A stretch of 64,000 nucleotides of DNA. It comes from Starkeya sp. ORNL1 (GTDB taxonomy: Bacteria > Pseudomonadota > Alphaproteobacteria > Rhizobiales > Xanthobacteraceae). The stretch covers positions 2,418,001 through 2,482,000 of the forward strand of contig NZ_CP048834.1 of NCBI RefSeq assembly GCF_012971745.1. The letters are read 5' to 3'. The position numbers and the translations under genes were made by a program. This document shows positions 1-8,111 of this stretch, one piece after another; the stretch's first letter is position 1, and every line of letters begins with the position of its first letter. Under the pieces are notes generated by a model. That model was not told the origin of the DNA and made no database searches. It saw only the letters and a program-made list of their open reading frames with translations.

Positions 1-29
1 GGGCGCGCCGCCGCGCCCGGCGAGCTTCG

Positions 30-653
30 CTACTGCTGTGCCTTGAGCCGGTGTCGATGCGCCGCCTGTTTCGCGCGGTTGCCGCAGATCGCCATGCTGC
101 ACCATCTGCGTGCGTGGCCTCGCGTATGATCGGCGAACATCAGCGTGCAGGCCGGACCCTCGCACGCCTTCACGTGCGAGAAGTCCTCCTCGCACACAAG
201 TTTCGCCAATGCTTCCCCGATCGGCAGAAGCAAAGCTTCCGGGGATCGCCACCGGCGCATCATCCGCAGTTCCAGACCACCTGCGCTTTCGTCATCGCGC
301 GCCACAATGCGCCCGAACCCTTCATCGCGTTCGAGCAGTCGGTTCAGCGGTTCCAGCTCGTGCAGATCCTTGGAGGTGAGCGCTCGTCCCTTGCGCACCC
401 GAACGAACCCCCTGAACCATTCGCGAAGGCCTCTCGCCTGAGCCGCCACATTGTCGAGCTCTCCGGGCATCGCCTGCGCCCTCAGAGTCTCGAGCGTGTC
501 GGCAGGCACGAGGCGCGCCTGTTCCAGCCACGCGACGAAACCGTCGCCGTCGTCGATCCAGTCGACCGGCGTATCCACCGGCGTGGCGACTGAATTCAGG
601 AAATCCAGGCCGAGCGCGTCGGCGAGGAATATGGCGGGCGGGCGGTGAGCCAT
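30..653 (-). CDS. CGNR zinc-finger transcriptional regulator
   Basis: A 207-residue protein with an N-terminal ABATE-like region and a C-terminal CGNR zinc finger. Visible ligands are C164 and C169 (CEGPAC), C185 and C190, the last inside the family signature CGNR at 190-193, followed by a basic tail (HRHR). These proteins are thought to be DNA-binding regulators with an N-terminal stress- or ligand-sensing part. I take the ATG at 653; a TTG nine codons upstream is also in frame. It is divergent from the TMEM175-like gene, with about 290 bp between them. The family call is firm, the target genes unknown. Confidence 0.85.
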   Translation of the reverse strand: MAHRPPAIFLADALGLDFLNSVATPVDTPVDWIDDGDGFVAWLEQARLVPADTLETLRAQAMPGELDNVAAQARGLREWFRGFVRVRKGRALTSKDLHELEPLNRLLERDEGFGRIVARDDESAGGLELRMMRRWRSPEALLLPIGEALAKLVCEEDFSHVKACEGPACTLMFADHTRGHARRWCSMAICGNRAKQAAHRHRLKAQQ

Positions 654-815
654 CGGGGCGGTCTCTCGGTAGGGAACCAATAAATAACCCCTCCAGGGGC
701 CATTGACAAGTTACAAATATCGATCGTAACCTTCACATAAGCTCTAGACAGGTTACTAACCGATGTGCCCGACGAGAGCGTCAGGGAGCGATGAGAGCCA
801 GGGAAGGAGCCGGAC

Positions 816-911
816 ATGTCCCGCAATGATGTGAGTGCGCCGGGCGTTGTCGTGGACCTCATACGTGCTGCGGTGCGCGAGGCATCGGCCGGCCAGAACT
901 CACGTCCGTGA
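816..911 (+). CDS. possible 31-residue small ORF
   Basis: An ATG follows a good Shine-Dalgarno (AAGGAG, spaced by 7 nt) in the gap between the CGNR regulator and the TMEM175-like gene. It encodes 31 residues beginning MSRNDVSAPGVVV and ends 34 bp before the next start. No family is recognised. It could be a leader peptide or the stub of a deleted gene. The call rests on the ribosome site alone. Confidence 0.25.
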   Translation: MSRNDVSAPGVVVDLIRAAVREASAGQNSRP

Positions 912-945
912 CGTGACTTATCAAGGCAAAGAGCGGGAGGTCGCC

Positions 946-1530
946 ATGCATGAAAGCAAGACCACTCCTGAGCGGCTCGGCGCATTCACCGACGCCGTGA
1001 TCGCGGTGATCATCACCATCATGGTGCTGGAGCTCGAGGCGCCCGAGGAAGCGACATTCGCGGCGTTGCTGCCGCTCTGGCCAACGGCGATAAGCTATGT
1101 GGTGAGCTACCTCTTCATTGCCATCATCTGGCTCAACCACCACCACCTGCTGCGCTTCGTCGGCCACACCACGCCGGCTCTGATCTGGGTCAACTTCGCC
1201 CATCTCTTCGGGATATCGCTCGTGCCGTTCGCAACCGCCTGGGTCGCGCGCACGCAAATGGCATCAGCGCCCGTGGTTACCTACGCCGCGATCTTCGTCT
1301 TCGTGAACCTGGCCTATATCGTGTTCGAGCGGCAGGTGCTGGGCCAGGCCGACGCCGCCCAGATGCCGGAGCGTGCGAGGCGCATGGCGAAGCGCCGGTC
1401 CTTTGCCACCCTGTCGATCTTCGCGAGCGCCATCGTCGTGGCTGTGTTCGCGCCGCGCGCCGGCTTCGCCCTGATCTGCTGCGCACTGTTGCCCTATCTC
1501 AGGCCGGAACCGCCCGGCGCGCGGGCATAG
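946..1530 (+). CDS. TMEM175-family (DUF1211) potassium channel-like membrane protein
   Basis: A 194-residue integral membrane protein. The first helix carries RLGAFTDAVIAV, matching the RxxxFSDxVxA signature of TMEM175/DUF1211 channels (here FTD instead of FSD), followed by the NHHH loop typical of bacterial members. Five or six hydrophobic segments are visible. Bacterial TMEM175 proteins form tetrameric K+-permeable channels in the inner membrane. I start at the ATG at 946, which has a GGGAGG ribosome site 6 nt upstream, rather than the longer open frame from 835. No operon partner is evident. Confidence 0.8.
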   Translation: MHESKTTPERLGAFTDAVIAVIITIMVLELEAPEEATFAALLPLWPTAISYVVSYLFIAIIWLNHHHLLRFVGHTTPALIWVNFAHLFGISLVPFATAWVARTQMASAPVVTYAAIFVFVNLAYIVFERQVLGQADAAQMPERARRMAKRRSFATLSIFASAIVVAVFAPRAGFALICCALLPYLRPEPPGARA

Positions 1531-1622
1531 ACGCCCACCCGTCGCCATCGCAAGGCATCGCACGCAGTTCCGCGAGGATGGCGAGTTCCGCGAGCAGCTG
1601 ACTGGCCATACTCAATCATAAA

Positions 1623-1651
1623 TAACCTGTTTGATATAATTTAATAGGTTA
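1623..1651. promoter_or_regulatory. promoter with inverted-repeat operator for the hydrolase gene
   Basis: An AT-rich patch holds a perfect -10 hexamer TATAAT (1635-1640) framed by the inverted repeat TAACCT (1623-1628) and AGGTTA (1646-1651). The hydrolase ATG follows at 1669 behind AGGAGA. A repressor site covering the -10 box is the simplest reading. No clear -35 hexamer is seen. Confidence 0.5.
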
Positions 1652-1668
1652 GCAGAAGGAGACGCGAC

Positions 1669-2523
1669 ATGACTGCCATCACCTATCGGACCGCCGACGT
1701 GGACGGCTTCAACATCTTCTATCGCGAGGCCGGACCACTGGACGCGCCCACGCTGCTGCTGCTTCACGGCTTCCCGAGCGCGGGCCATATGTTCCGGGAC
1801 CTCATTCCGCTCCTGGCCGACCGCTTCCACATCATCGCGCCCGATTTGCCGGGCTTCGGCCAGTCGGACATGCCGGCGCGGAGCGACTTCACCTACAGCT
1901 TCGATCATGTTGCCGACATCATCGACCGCTTCACCGAGGTGATCGGCCTGAAGCGCTACGCCGTCTATGTCTTCGACTATGGCGCACCGACCGGGTTCAG
2001 GCTCGCGGTGAAGCATCCGGACCGCATCACTGCGATCATCTCGCAGAACGGCAATGCCTATGAAGAGGGGCTGAGCGAAGGCTGGAGCCCGATCCGCGCT
2101 TATTGGCAGGAACCGTCAGCAGCCAATCGCGAGGCCTTGCGCGCCCTTCTCGCGCCGGAGGCGACGCGCTGGCAATACACCCACGGCGTCGCCGACGAGG
2201 CGGCGGTTTCGCCGGACGGCTACTCACTCGACAATTTCTACCTGGCCCGGCCCGGCGCCGACGAGATCCAGCTCGACCTGTTCGGCGACTACAAGAGCAA
2301 CGTCGCGCTTTACCCGGCCTTCCAGAACTACTTCCGCACACACAAGCCGCCCTTCCTCGCCGTGTGGGGCAAGAACGATCCGTTCTTCCTGCCGCCCGGC
2401 GCCGAGGCGTTCAAGCGCGACATCCCGAACGCAGTCGTACGCTTCTTCGACACCGGACATTTCGCGCTGGAGACGCATGCCGCGGAGATCGCGGCGGCGA
2501 TCCGCGACTTCCTCCCGCGCTGA
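1669..2523 (+). CDS. alpha/beta hydrolase (epoxide hydrolase/haloalkane dehalogenase type)
   Basis: A 284-residue cytoplasmic hydrolase. The oxyanion-hole motif HGFPSAGHMF is near residues 33-42. The nucleophile elbow is VFDYGAP with Asp103 rather than Ser, which marks the epoxide hydrolase/haloalkane dehalogenase branch rather than esterases. Asp237 (GKNDPFF) and His264 (TGHFALE) complete the triad. The variable cap lies between about 130 and 220. The substrate cannot be named; many close relatives are annotated simply as alpha/beta hydrolases. The start is set by AGGAGA 9 nt upstream. A broken SDR gene follows at 42 bp, probably once its operon partner. Confidence 0.85.
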   Translation: MTAITYRTADVDGFNIFYREAGPLDAPTLLLLHGFPSAGHMFRDLIPLLADRFHIIAPDLPGFGQSDMPARSDFTYSFDHVADIIDRFTEVIGLKRYAVYVFDYGAPTGFRLAVKHPDRITAIISQNGNAYEEGLSEGWSPIRAYWQEPSAANREALRALLAPEATRWQYTHGVADEAAVSPDGYSLDNFYLARPGADEIQLDLFGDYKSNVALYPAFQNYFRTHKPPFLAVWGKNDPFFLPPGAEAFKRDIPNAVVRFFDTGHFALETHAAEIAAAIRDFLPR

Positions 2524-2565
2524 GTTCGCAACCCTGCCCCGACCTCAAAATCAGGGAGACATCAC

Positions 2566-2761
2566 ATGTCGAAATCCGTTGCCATCATCACCGGGGCCAG
2601 CCAGGGCATTGGCCAATCCACGGCCTTCCCGAAGGAGGCGGGCATAGCGCGCTATGGCGAGCCGAATCGCAGAACTGATGGCATTCCTGGTGTCGCCGGG
2701 AGCGCGCTGGATGACCGGCTCGACGCTTCGGATGGATGGCGGCGAGGTCAAGTCGATCTGA
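2566..2761 (+). pseudogene. SDR-family oxidoreductase, internally deleted remnant
   Basis: The start codes for the SDR cofactor motif (MSKSVAIITGASQGIGQST, with TGxxxGxG). The frame then breaks down, and 2654-2761 in another frame codes for a canonical SDR C-terminus, including GARWMTGSTLRMDGG and the end VKSI-stop. About 170 central residues, including the YxxxK catalytic centre, are missing. The first frame continues open to 2817 but is not SDR-like after residue 21. This is a clear internal-deletion pseudogene. Confidence 0.8.
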
Positions 2762-2970
2762 GGCCGATCGCCCGCGCGGGGACGCGCCACCGAATGCGGC
2801 CTCGCACCCCGGTGTAGCAGCGCAGGACGGCGTGGTTGCGGGGACGTACCTGCGGCCTTCAGCTATAACGCTGGCGCGTGGGGGGCAGATCCGAACCGGG
2901 CCGTGAACCGTCCTTCGAAAGCCGCGTGAACACGGCCGTTCCGGATCGCGGGGCGCCCAGGGAGTCTTAC

Positions 2971-3609
2971 ATGCAATCAACAGCTTCCAATCTCCTGACC
3001 CTTGTGTCGATCGGGCTCGTTCAGGTCCTGGCGGTGATGTCACCGGGTCCAAGCTTTCTTATCGTGGCACGCACAGCCGTGGCCCGCTCACGCGCAGACG
3101 GCATCAAGGTCGCGCTTGGGTTGGGGGCTGGAACGGTCTTGTGGGCGGTCGCCGCGCTTCTCGGCCTGAACGTATTGTTTCGAGCCGTGCCTCCGCTTTT
3201 CGTCGCGATGAAGATTGTCGGCGCCCTTTTCCTGCTCTGGATCGCCTTTCAGATCTTCCGTCACGCGGCTGACCCGATCACCCTTGACGACGAAAAGAAA
3301 GATGCCGTTGCCAATCCGTTTATGAAAGGCCTCCTCACCCAGGTTTCCAATCCCAAGGTCGCTGTATTCTTTGGCTCGATCTTCATCGCCATGCTGCCGG
3401 CCCAAGTTCCGCTTTGGATGACGCTGGCACTGGTGGTTATCGTCTCCTTCAACGAGGTTTGGTGGTATTCCGTCGTAGCCCTGTTCTTCGGCTCGGGCCG
3501 TGTGCGCCGGTTCTACATCGACGCGAAGAAGTGGCTGGACCGAGCAACCGGACTGTTCCTTGGCGCGCTCGGCCTGCGGCTGCTTTGGGCCGCCCGGGAC
3601 GCGACCTGA
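2971..3609 (+). CDS. LysE/RhtB-family amino-acid exporter
   Basis: A 212-residue inner-membrane protein of the usual family length. It carries the LysE hallmark MSPGPSFLIVARTAV at about 23-37, then the glycine-rich second helix (GLGAGTVLWA) and the conserved QVSNPKVAVFF segment near 126. Six hydrophobic segments fit the LysE fold. Members export lysine, arginine, homoserine or threonine; which one cannot be told. The ATG at 2971 begins the first membrane segment, whereas the longer open frame from 2878 would add a non-hydrophobic tail. Confidence 0.88.
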   Translation: MQSTASNLLTLVSIGLVQVLAVMSPGPSFLIVARTAVARSRADGIKVALGLGAGTVLWAVAALLGLNVLFRAVPPLFVAMKIVGALFLLWIAFQIFRHAADPITLDDEKKDAVANPFMKGLLTQVSNPKVAVFFGSIFIAMLPAQVPLWMTLALVVIVSFNEVWWYSVVALFFGSGRVRRFYIDAKKWLDRATGLFLGALGLRLLWAARDAT

Positions 3610-3639
3610 GATCGCGCCGCGACCGCCAGGAGGCCCATT

Positions 3640-5172
3640 GTGCCCAGCCAAGACCAAGGTGAAGCCATCGCATTCCTGAATTCGGCCGCGGCTTTCGGCG
3701 GCGAAGAGCGCGACGTCCGGACCATCGTGACGCACATCTCCATCGTGCTGCTCATCGGCGCCCGGGCGATCAAGCTGAAGCGCGCCGTCCGCCTGCCCTA
3801 TGTCGACTTCTCGACGGCGGAACGCCGGCTTGCCACCTGCGAGCAGGAACTCCGCCTGAACCGCCGCACCGCGCCGATGCTCTATCGGGCGGTGCGGCGC
3901 ATCACGCGCGAGCCGGACGGCCGGCTCGCCTTGGATGGCAAAGGCGTGCTGGTCGACGCCGTCATCGAGATGGCGCGCTTCGACGAGAGTGGCCTGTTCG
4001 ACCGGATGGCGCTGGCGGGAGCGCTGACGCCGCCCTTGATGACGAAGCTCGCCGGCGGGATCGCGGCGTTCCATGCCGGCGCGGCGATCGCGGCCGATTG
4101 CGGCGGCGCCGCGCCAATGGCGGCAGTGCTCGACATCAATGAACGCGTGCTGGCGATGACCGAGATATTCCCCAGGGACGACGTCGTCCGCTTGATAGAG
4201 GCGTCCCGTGCCGCGCTCGCGGCCCATGCGGCCCGGCTCGACACCCGTGCCGGCGACGGCAAGGTCCGCCGCTGCCACGGTGATCTGCATCTGCGCAACA
4301 TCTGTCTGGTCGATGGCGAGCCGACCCTGTTCGATTGCCTGGAGTTCGACGAGGAACTCGCGACCACGGACGTGCTCTACGACCTCGCCTTCCTGCTGAT
4401 GGACCTCTGGCACCGCGGAATGGAGGGGTACGCCAACCTCGTCTTCAACCGCTATCTCGACGAGGCCGATGAAGAGGACGGCCTGCCTGCCCTGCCCTTG
4501 TTCATGGCGGTGCGTGCCACCGTACGTGCCCATGTCACCGCCGCCCAGGTCGCAGATGCGGGTGCCGAGGCGACGGCGCGACGGGAGGAAGCGCACGCCT
4601 ATTTCGCTCTCGCGCTGCGCCTTCTCGACCCGCGACCGGCCCGGCTGGTCGCCGTCGGCGGACTGTCCGGTTCCGGCAAATCGACCCTGGCGGCAGCGCT
4701 GGCCCCAGGGATCGGTCCGGCACCGGGAGCGCGCATTCTTGCGACCGATCGTATCCGCAAGCGCCTGTTCGGTGTCGCCGCGGAGACCCGGCTGCCACCT
4801 GACGCCTATCGGCCGAACGTCTCCGGACAGGTCTATGGCATTCTCGCCGCAAGGGCGGAAAGCGTCCTGAGCCTTGGCCATGGCGTGGTCGCCGACGCAG
4901 TGTTCGATCGTCCCGACGACCGGTCAAGGATTGCCGATCTCGCCTCGAGTGCCGGCGTTGCGTTCCACGGCCTGTGGCTGGAGGCCAGCCCGGAGCGGCT
5001 GCTGCGGCGTGTTGCCGATCGTCGCAACGACGCTTCGGACGCGACGCCGGACGTGGTGAAGGATCAGCTCGGCCGGCCACTCGGCGCCATCCAATGGCCG
5101 CGGCTTATCGCGGATGGCGATATGGGCGCGATCCGCGCCGCAGCCACCCGCATCATCGATGACGAGATTTGA
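3640..5172 (+). CDS. APH-like phosphotransferase fused to an AAA/zeta-type P-loop kinase
   Basis: A 510-residue two-domain protein. The N-terminal part is aminoglycoside-phosphotransferase-like, with the catalytic HGDLHLRN at 213-220 and the metal ligand FD at 231-232. The C-terminal part starts with the P-loop GLSGSGKS at 341-348 and has kinase-like features (ATDRIRKRLFG, later DAVFDRPDDR). This fused architecture is widespread in proteobacteria, often beside universal-stress or low-oxygen genes, but has no proven substrate. Translation starts at GTG 3640 behind AGGAGG. It converges on the aldehyde dehydrogenase across a strong hairpin. Confidence 0.82.
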   Translation: MPSQDQGEAIAFLNSAAAFGGEERDVRTIVTHISIVLLIGARAIKLKRAVRLPYVDFSTAERRLATCEQELRLNRRTAPMLYRAVRRITREPDGRLALDGKGVLVDAVIEMARFDESGLFDRMALAGALTPPLMTKLAGGIAAFHAGAAIAADCGGAAPMAAVLDINERVLAMTEIFPRDDVVRLIEASRAALAAHAARLDTRAGDGKVRRCHGDLHLRNICLVDGEPTLFDCLEFDEELATTDVLYDLAFLLMDLWHRGMEGYANLVFNRYLDEADEEDGLPALPLFMAVRATVRAHVTAAQVADAGAEATARREEAHAYFALALRLLDPRPARLVAVGGLSGSGKSTLAAALAPGIGPAPGARILATDRIRKRLFGVAAETRLPPDAYRPNVSGQVYGILAARAESVLSLGHGVVADAVFDRPDDRSRIADLASSAGVAFHGLWLEASPERLLRRVADRRNDASDATPDVVKDQLGRPLGAIQWPRLIADGDMGAIRAAATRIIDDEI

Positions 5173-5188
5173 TCGGCAGCATGACGGA

Positions 5189-5219
5189 GCGCGGCGCCCG
5201 TCTTCCTTGGGCGCCGCGC
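5189..5219. terminator. bidirectional hairpin between convergent genes
   Basis: Perfect 11-bp arms GCGCGGCGCCC (5189-5199) and GGGCGCCGCGC (5209-5219) around a 9-nt loop, between the stops of the kinase fusion (5172) and the aldehyde dehydrogenase (5227). There is no U-tract, so it may act with Rho or as a 3' stabiliser. Confidence 0.6.
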
Positions 5220-5226
5220 CATCGCG

Positions 5227-6747
5227 TCAGAACAGGCCGACAGCTTTCGTGGAATAGCTGACCAGCAGGTTCTTGGTTTCCTGATAGTGGTCCAGCATCA
5301 TCTTGTGGGTCTCGCGGCCGAAGCCCGAGGCCTTGTAGCCGCCGAACGCCGCATGGGCGGGATAGGCGTGGTAGCAATTGGTCCACACCCGCCCGGCCTG
5401 GATGGCCCGGCCGACGCGGTAGGCGGTGGTACCGTTGCGCGACCACACGCCGGCGCCGAGGCCGTACTCGGTGTCATTGCCGATGCGGATCGCGTCCTCG
5501 ACGGTCTTGAAGGTGGTGACCGACAGCACCGGGCCGAAGATCTCCTCCTGGAAGATCCGCATGCTGTTATTGCCGGTGAACACGGTCGGCTTGACGAAAT
5601 AGCCGTTCTCCAGATCGCCGCCGAGATGGGCCCGCTCGCCGCCGGTCAGGCATCGGGCGCCTTCCTGCTTGCCGATGTCGATATAGCCCAGGATCTTGGT
5701 CAGCTGGTCTGCGGAGGCCTGCGCGCCCATCTGCGTCGCCGGATCGAGCGGATCGCCGACCCTGATCCTGGCGACGCGAGCCACCGCACGCTCCATGAAC
5801 TTCTCGAAGATGGATTCCTGCACCAGCGCCCGCGAGGGACAGGTGCAGACCTCGCCCTTGTTGAAGGCGAACAGCGCGAAGCCTTCCAGCGCCTTGTCGA
5901 GGAAATCGTCGTCATCGTCCATGACGTCGGCCATGAAGATGTTGGGCGACTTGCCGCCGAGTTCCATCGTCTGCGGGATCAGGTGCTCGGCGGCATAGTG
6001 CATGATCTGCCGGCCGGTGGAGGTCTCGCCGGTGAAGGAGACCTTGGAGATGCGCGGATTGGCGGCGATCGCCTGGCCGACCGAACCGCCCGGTCCCGTC
6101 ACCACGTAGAGCACGCCGGGAGGCAGGATATCGGCAGTGAGACCGGCGAGGATCAGCAGCGAGAGCGGCGTGTTGGAGGCCGGCTTGATGACCGTGCAAT
6201 TGCCGGCGGCGAGCGCCGGGGCGATCTTCCACGCCGCCATCAGCAGCGGGAAGTTCCACGGGATGATCTGGCCGACGACGCCGATCGGCTCCTTGAAATG
6301 ATAGGCGACGGTGTCAGCGTCGATCTGCGAGATCGCGCCCTCCTCGGCCCGCACGCAGCCGGCGAAATAGCGGAAATGGTCGATCGCCAGCGGCACGTCG
6401 GCGCCCCTGGTCTCGCGGATCGGCTTGCCATTGTCGAGCGTCTCGGCAAGCGCCAGCAGCTCGAGATTCTCCTCCATGCGGTCGGCGACCTTGTTCAGGA
6501 GCAGTGACCGCTCGGCCGGCGACAGGCGGGCCCAGCCATCCTTGGCCTTGTAGGCGGCGTCGAGCGCGGTTTCCACGTCGGCGGGACCCGACTTCGCCAC
6601 CTCGACCAGACGCTGGCCGTTGATCGGGCTAAGATCGGTGAAATATTCTCCACTTGAGGGAGCCACCCATCGTCCACCGATAAAGTTATCGTAACGCTGA
6701 GGAAGCTTTCCTTTCGAGCGAACCAGTTCGATGGCATGTTGAGACAT
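5227..6747 (-). CDS. NAD-dependent aldehyde dehydrogenase (acetaldehyde dehydrogenase II type)
   Basis: A 506-residue enzyme, the length typical of the AcoD/ExaC/AldB group. It oxidises aldehydes such as acetaldehyde to acids with NAD+. Visible are the cofactor motif [12 protein letters not shown] near 163-174, the general base in MELGGKSP (Glu262) and the catalytic cysteine in [10 protein letters not shown] (301-303), the CTCPSR variant specific to this group. The start is ATG 6747 with AAAGGA upstream; the longer frame to 6786 adds an unconserved tail. A TTGATCTCGCTCAA box at 6825-6838 lies about 80 bp upstream, suggesting FNR-type control along with the alcohol dehydrogenase stub on the other side. 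Confidence 0.9.
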   Translation of the reverse strand: MSQHAIELVRSKGKLPQRYDNFIGGRWVAPSSGEYFTDLSPINGQRLVEVAKSGPADVETALDAAYKAKDGWARLSPAERSLLLNKVADRMEENLELLALAETLDNGKPIRETRGADVPLAIDHFRYFAGCVRAEEGAISQIDADTVAYHFKEPIGVVGQIIPWNFPLLMAAWKIAPALAAGNCTVIKPASNTPLSLLILAGLTADILPPGVLYVVTGPGGSVGQAIAANPRISKVSFTGETSTGRQIMHYAAEHLIPQTMELGGKSPNIFMADVMDDDDDFLDKALEGFALFAFNKGEVCTCPSRALVQESIFEKFMERAVARVARIRVGDPLDPATQMGAQASADQLTKILGYIDIGKQEGARCLTGGERAHLGGDLENGYFVKPTVFTGNNSMRIFQEEIFGPVLSVTTFKTVEDAIRIGNDTEYGLGAGVWSRNGTTAYRVGRAIQAGRVWTNCYHAYPAHAAFGGYKASGFGRETHKMMLDHYQETKNLLVSYSTKAVGLF

Positions 6748-6824
6748 CGCGTTATCCTTTCGCGGGAACTCGCGGCCGATTTCCAAGTCGCCAGGGCAGG
6801 CTATGTCATGAGCCGAAACTGGCC

Positions 6825-6838
6825 TTGATCTCGCTCAA
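6825..6838. promoter_or_regulatory. FNR/FixK-like box upstream of aldehyde dehydrogenase
   Basis: TTGATCTCGCTCAA: one perfect half-site (TTGAT) and one imperfect half-site (CTCAA for ATCAA). It lies about 85 bp before the aldehyde dehydrogenase ATG and 25 bp from a second box on the same intergenic stretch. Confidence 0.5.
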
Positions 6839-6862
6839 CAGGCGGGATTGCAGGCAGCTCCG

Positions 6863-6876
6863 TTGATCCGGGTCAA
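6863..6876. promoter_or_regulatory. FNR/FixK-like box upstream of alcohol dehydrogenase stub
   Basis: TTGATCCGGGTCAA, matching TTGAT-N4-(A/G)TCAA. Its centre lies about 61 bp upstream of the stub ATG at 6931, compatible with activation at -41.5. The same sequence recurs at 12968-12981 before arcD. Confidence 0.65.
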
Positions 6877-6930
6877 AGCGCATGCCGGCCGGTGCGCCTA
6901 GCCTGCCTTCATCGACGAAGGAGCTCGGCT

Positions 6931-7032
6931 ATGGCCAATAGGATGAAGGCTGCGGTGGTGCGTGCGTTCGGCAAGCCGCTGGCGATCGAGGCCACTGTCC
7001 GAACGCCAAGGGTTGCGGCCGGGGCGGCATAG
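6931..7032 (+). pseudogene. alcohol dehydrogenase N-terminal stub
   Basis: A 33-codon ORF. Its first 20 residues (MANRMKAAVVRAFGKPLAIE) match the N-terminus of zinc alcohol dehydrogenases of the AdhA/AdhP type, after which it diverges and stops. The catalytic and cofactor domains are gone. It retains a ribosome site (AAGGAG) and an upstream FNR-like box. The HlyD-family gene begins 41 bp later, so the old adh promoter may now drive the exporter operon. Confidence 0.75.
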
Positions 7033-7073
7033 GCGCGATTATCCCGCTATCTTCCGTGAGGAGATCCTCGAGC

Positions 7074-8111
7074 ATGCCGCGCCATCGTCGCCGCCTCCCG
7101 CTCGCCATCCTGATCCTTTCCGTGGCGCTCACCGCGGCCGGCCCGGCCGCTGCTGCGCCCGACGAGCCCAACCTCGGCGGGCGCCTGCGGGCCCTGTGGG
7201 ACCGGGTCGGCGGCAAGCGGTTGCCGCAAGACATCGTCTCCACCAATGGCCGCATCGAAGCCGAGCAGGTCCTGGTCGCCGCGAAGCTCGCCGGCCGGGT
7301 GGCGCAGGTGCTTGCCTCCGAGGGCCAGACGGTGGAAGCCGGTGCCGTGGTGGCGCGCATGGACACCTCCGAGCTCGAGGCGCAGCTCGCCGGCGCGGAT
7401 GCGCAGGTACGGCGCGCCGACAAGGCGATAGCCGAGGCCGACGCCGCCATCGTGCAGCGCGACGCCGAACGTGTCCTCGCGCGACAGGAGCACGAACGCG
7501 CCGCGACCCTGAAGGAGCGCGGCTACGGCACGGAACAGCAGCTCGATCTGCGGCAGAGCCAGCTCAACGTCACCGAGGCCGCTCACCGCGCGGCGCTCGC
7601 CGGCCTCGACGAGGCGCACGCGGCCGCCGATGCCGCCCGCGCCGATGTCGCGCGCATCCGCTCGCTGCTGGACGATTCCGTATTGAAGGCGCCGCGGCGC
7701 GGCCGGGTCGAATACAAGCTGGTGCAATCCGGCGAAGTGGTCGCGGCGGGTGCGCCGATCGTCACGCTGCTGGACCTGTCCGACGTCTATATGACGGTCT
7801 TCCTGCCGGCACGCGTCGCCGGCCGCCTGGCGCTGGGCGACGAGGCGCGCATCGTGCTCGATCCGGCGCCGGACTATGTGGTGCCGGCAACCGTCTCCTT
7901 CGTCGCCGCCGGCGCGCAATTCACACCGAAATCGGTGGAGACCGCGGACGAGCGCGAGAAGCTGATGTTCCGCGTCAAGCTCACCATCGCGCCCGAGCTG
8001 CTCAAGCAATATGAGGATCGGGTGAAGACCGGCGTGCGCGGCCTCGCCTATGTGCGCACCAGCCGCACTACCGAGTGGCCGGCCGAGCTGGCCGTGAAGC
8101 TGCCGCAATGA
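7074..8111 (+). CDS. HlyD-family periplasmic adaptor (YhiI-like)
   Basis: A 345-residue membrane-fusion protein with an N-terminal signal or anchor (about 1-28, [16 protein letters not shown], Ala-rich end). It has a lipoyl-like half ([23 protein letters not shown]), a helical hairpin rich in Ala, Glu and Arg (about 100-200) and the matching barrel half ([20 protein letters not shown]). It links the inner-membrane ABC exporter encoded just downstream to an outer-membrane channel. The start is ATG 7074 with GAGGAG upstream; GTG 7056 is an alternative. Its stop overlaps the next start by ATGA, so the three genes form one operon. Confidence 0.88.
   Translation: MPRHRRRLPLAILILSVALTAAGPAAAAPDEPNLGGRLRALWDRVGGKRLPQDIVSTNGRIEAEQVLVAAKLAGRVAQVLASEGQTVEAGAVVARMDTSELEAQLAGADAQVRRADKAIAEADAAIVQRDAERVLARQEHERAATLKERGYGTEQQLDLRQSQLNVTEAAHRAALAGLDEAHAAADAARADVARIRSLLDDSVLKAPRRGRVEYKLVQSGEVVAAGAPIVTLLDLSDVYMTVFLPARVAGRLALGDEARIVLDPAPDYVVPATVSFVAAGAQFTPKSVETADEREKLMFRVKLTIAPELLKQYEDRVKTGVRGLAYVRTSRTTEWPAELAVKLPQ

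Noticed and set aside
3088..4881. 597-codon minus-strand ORF
   Set aside because: Antisense to the LysE exporter and the kinase fusion, both of which have clear family motifs.
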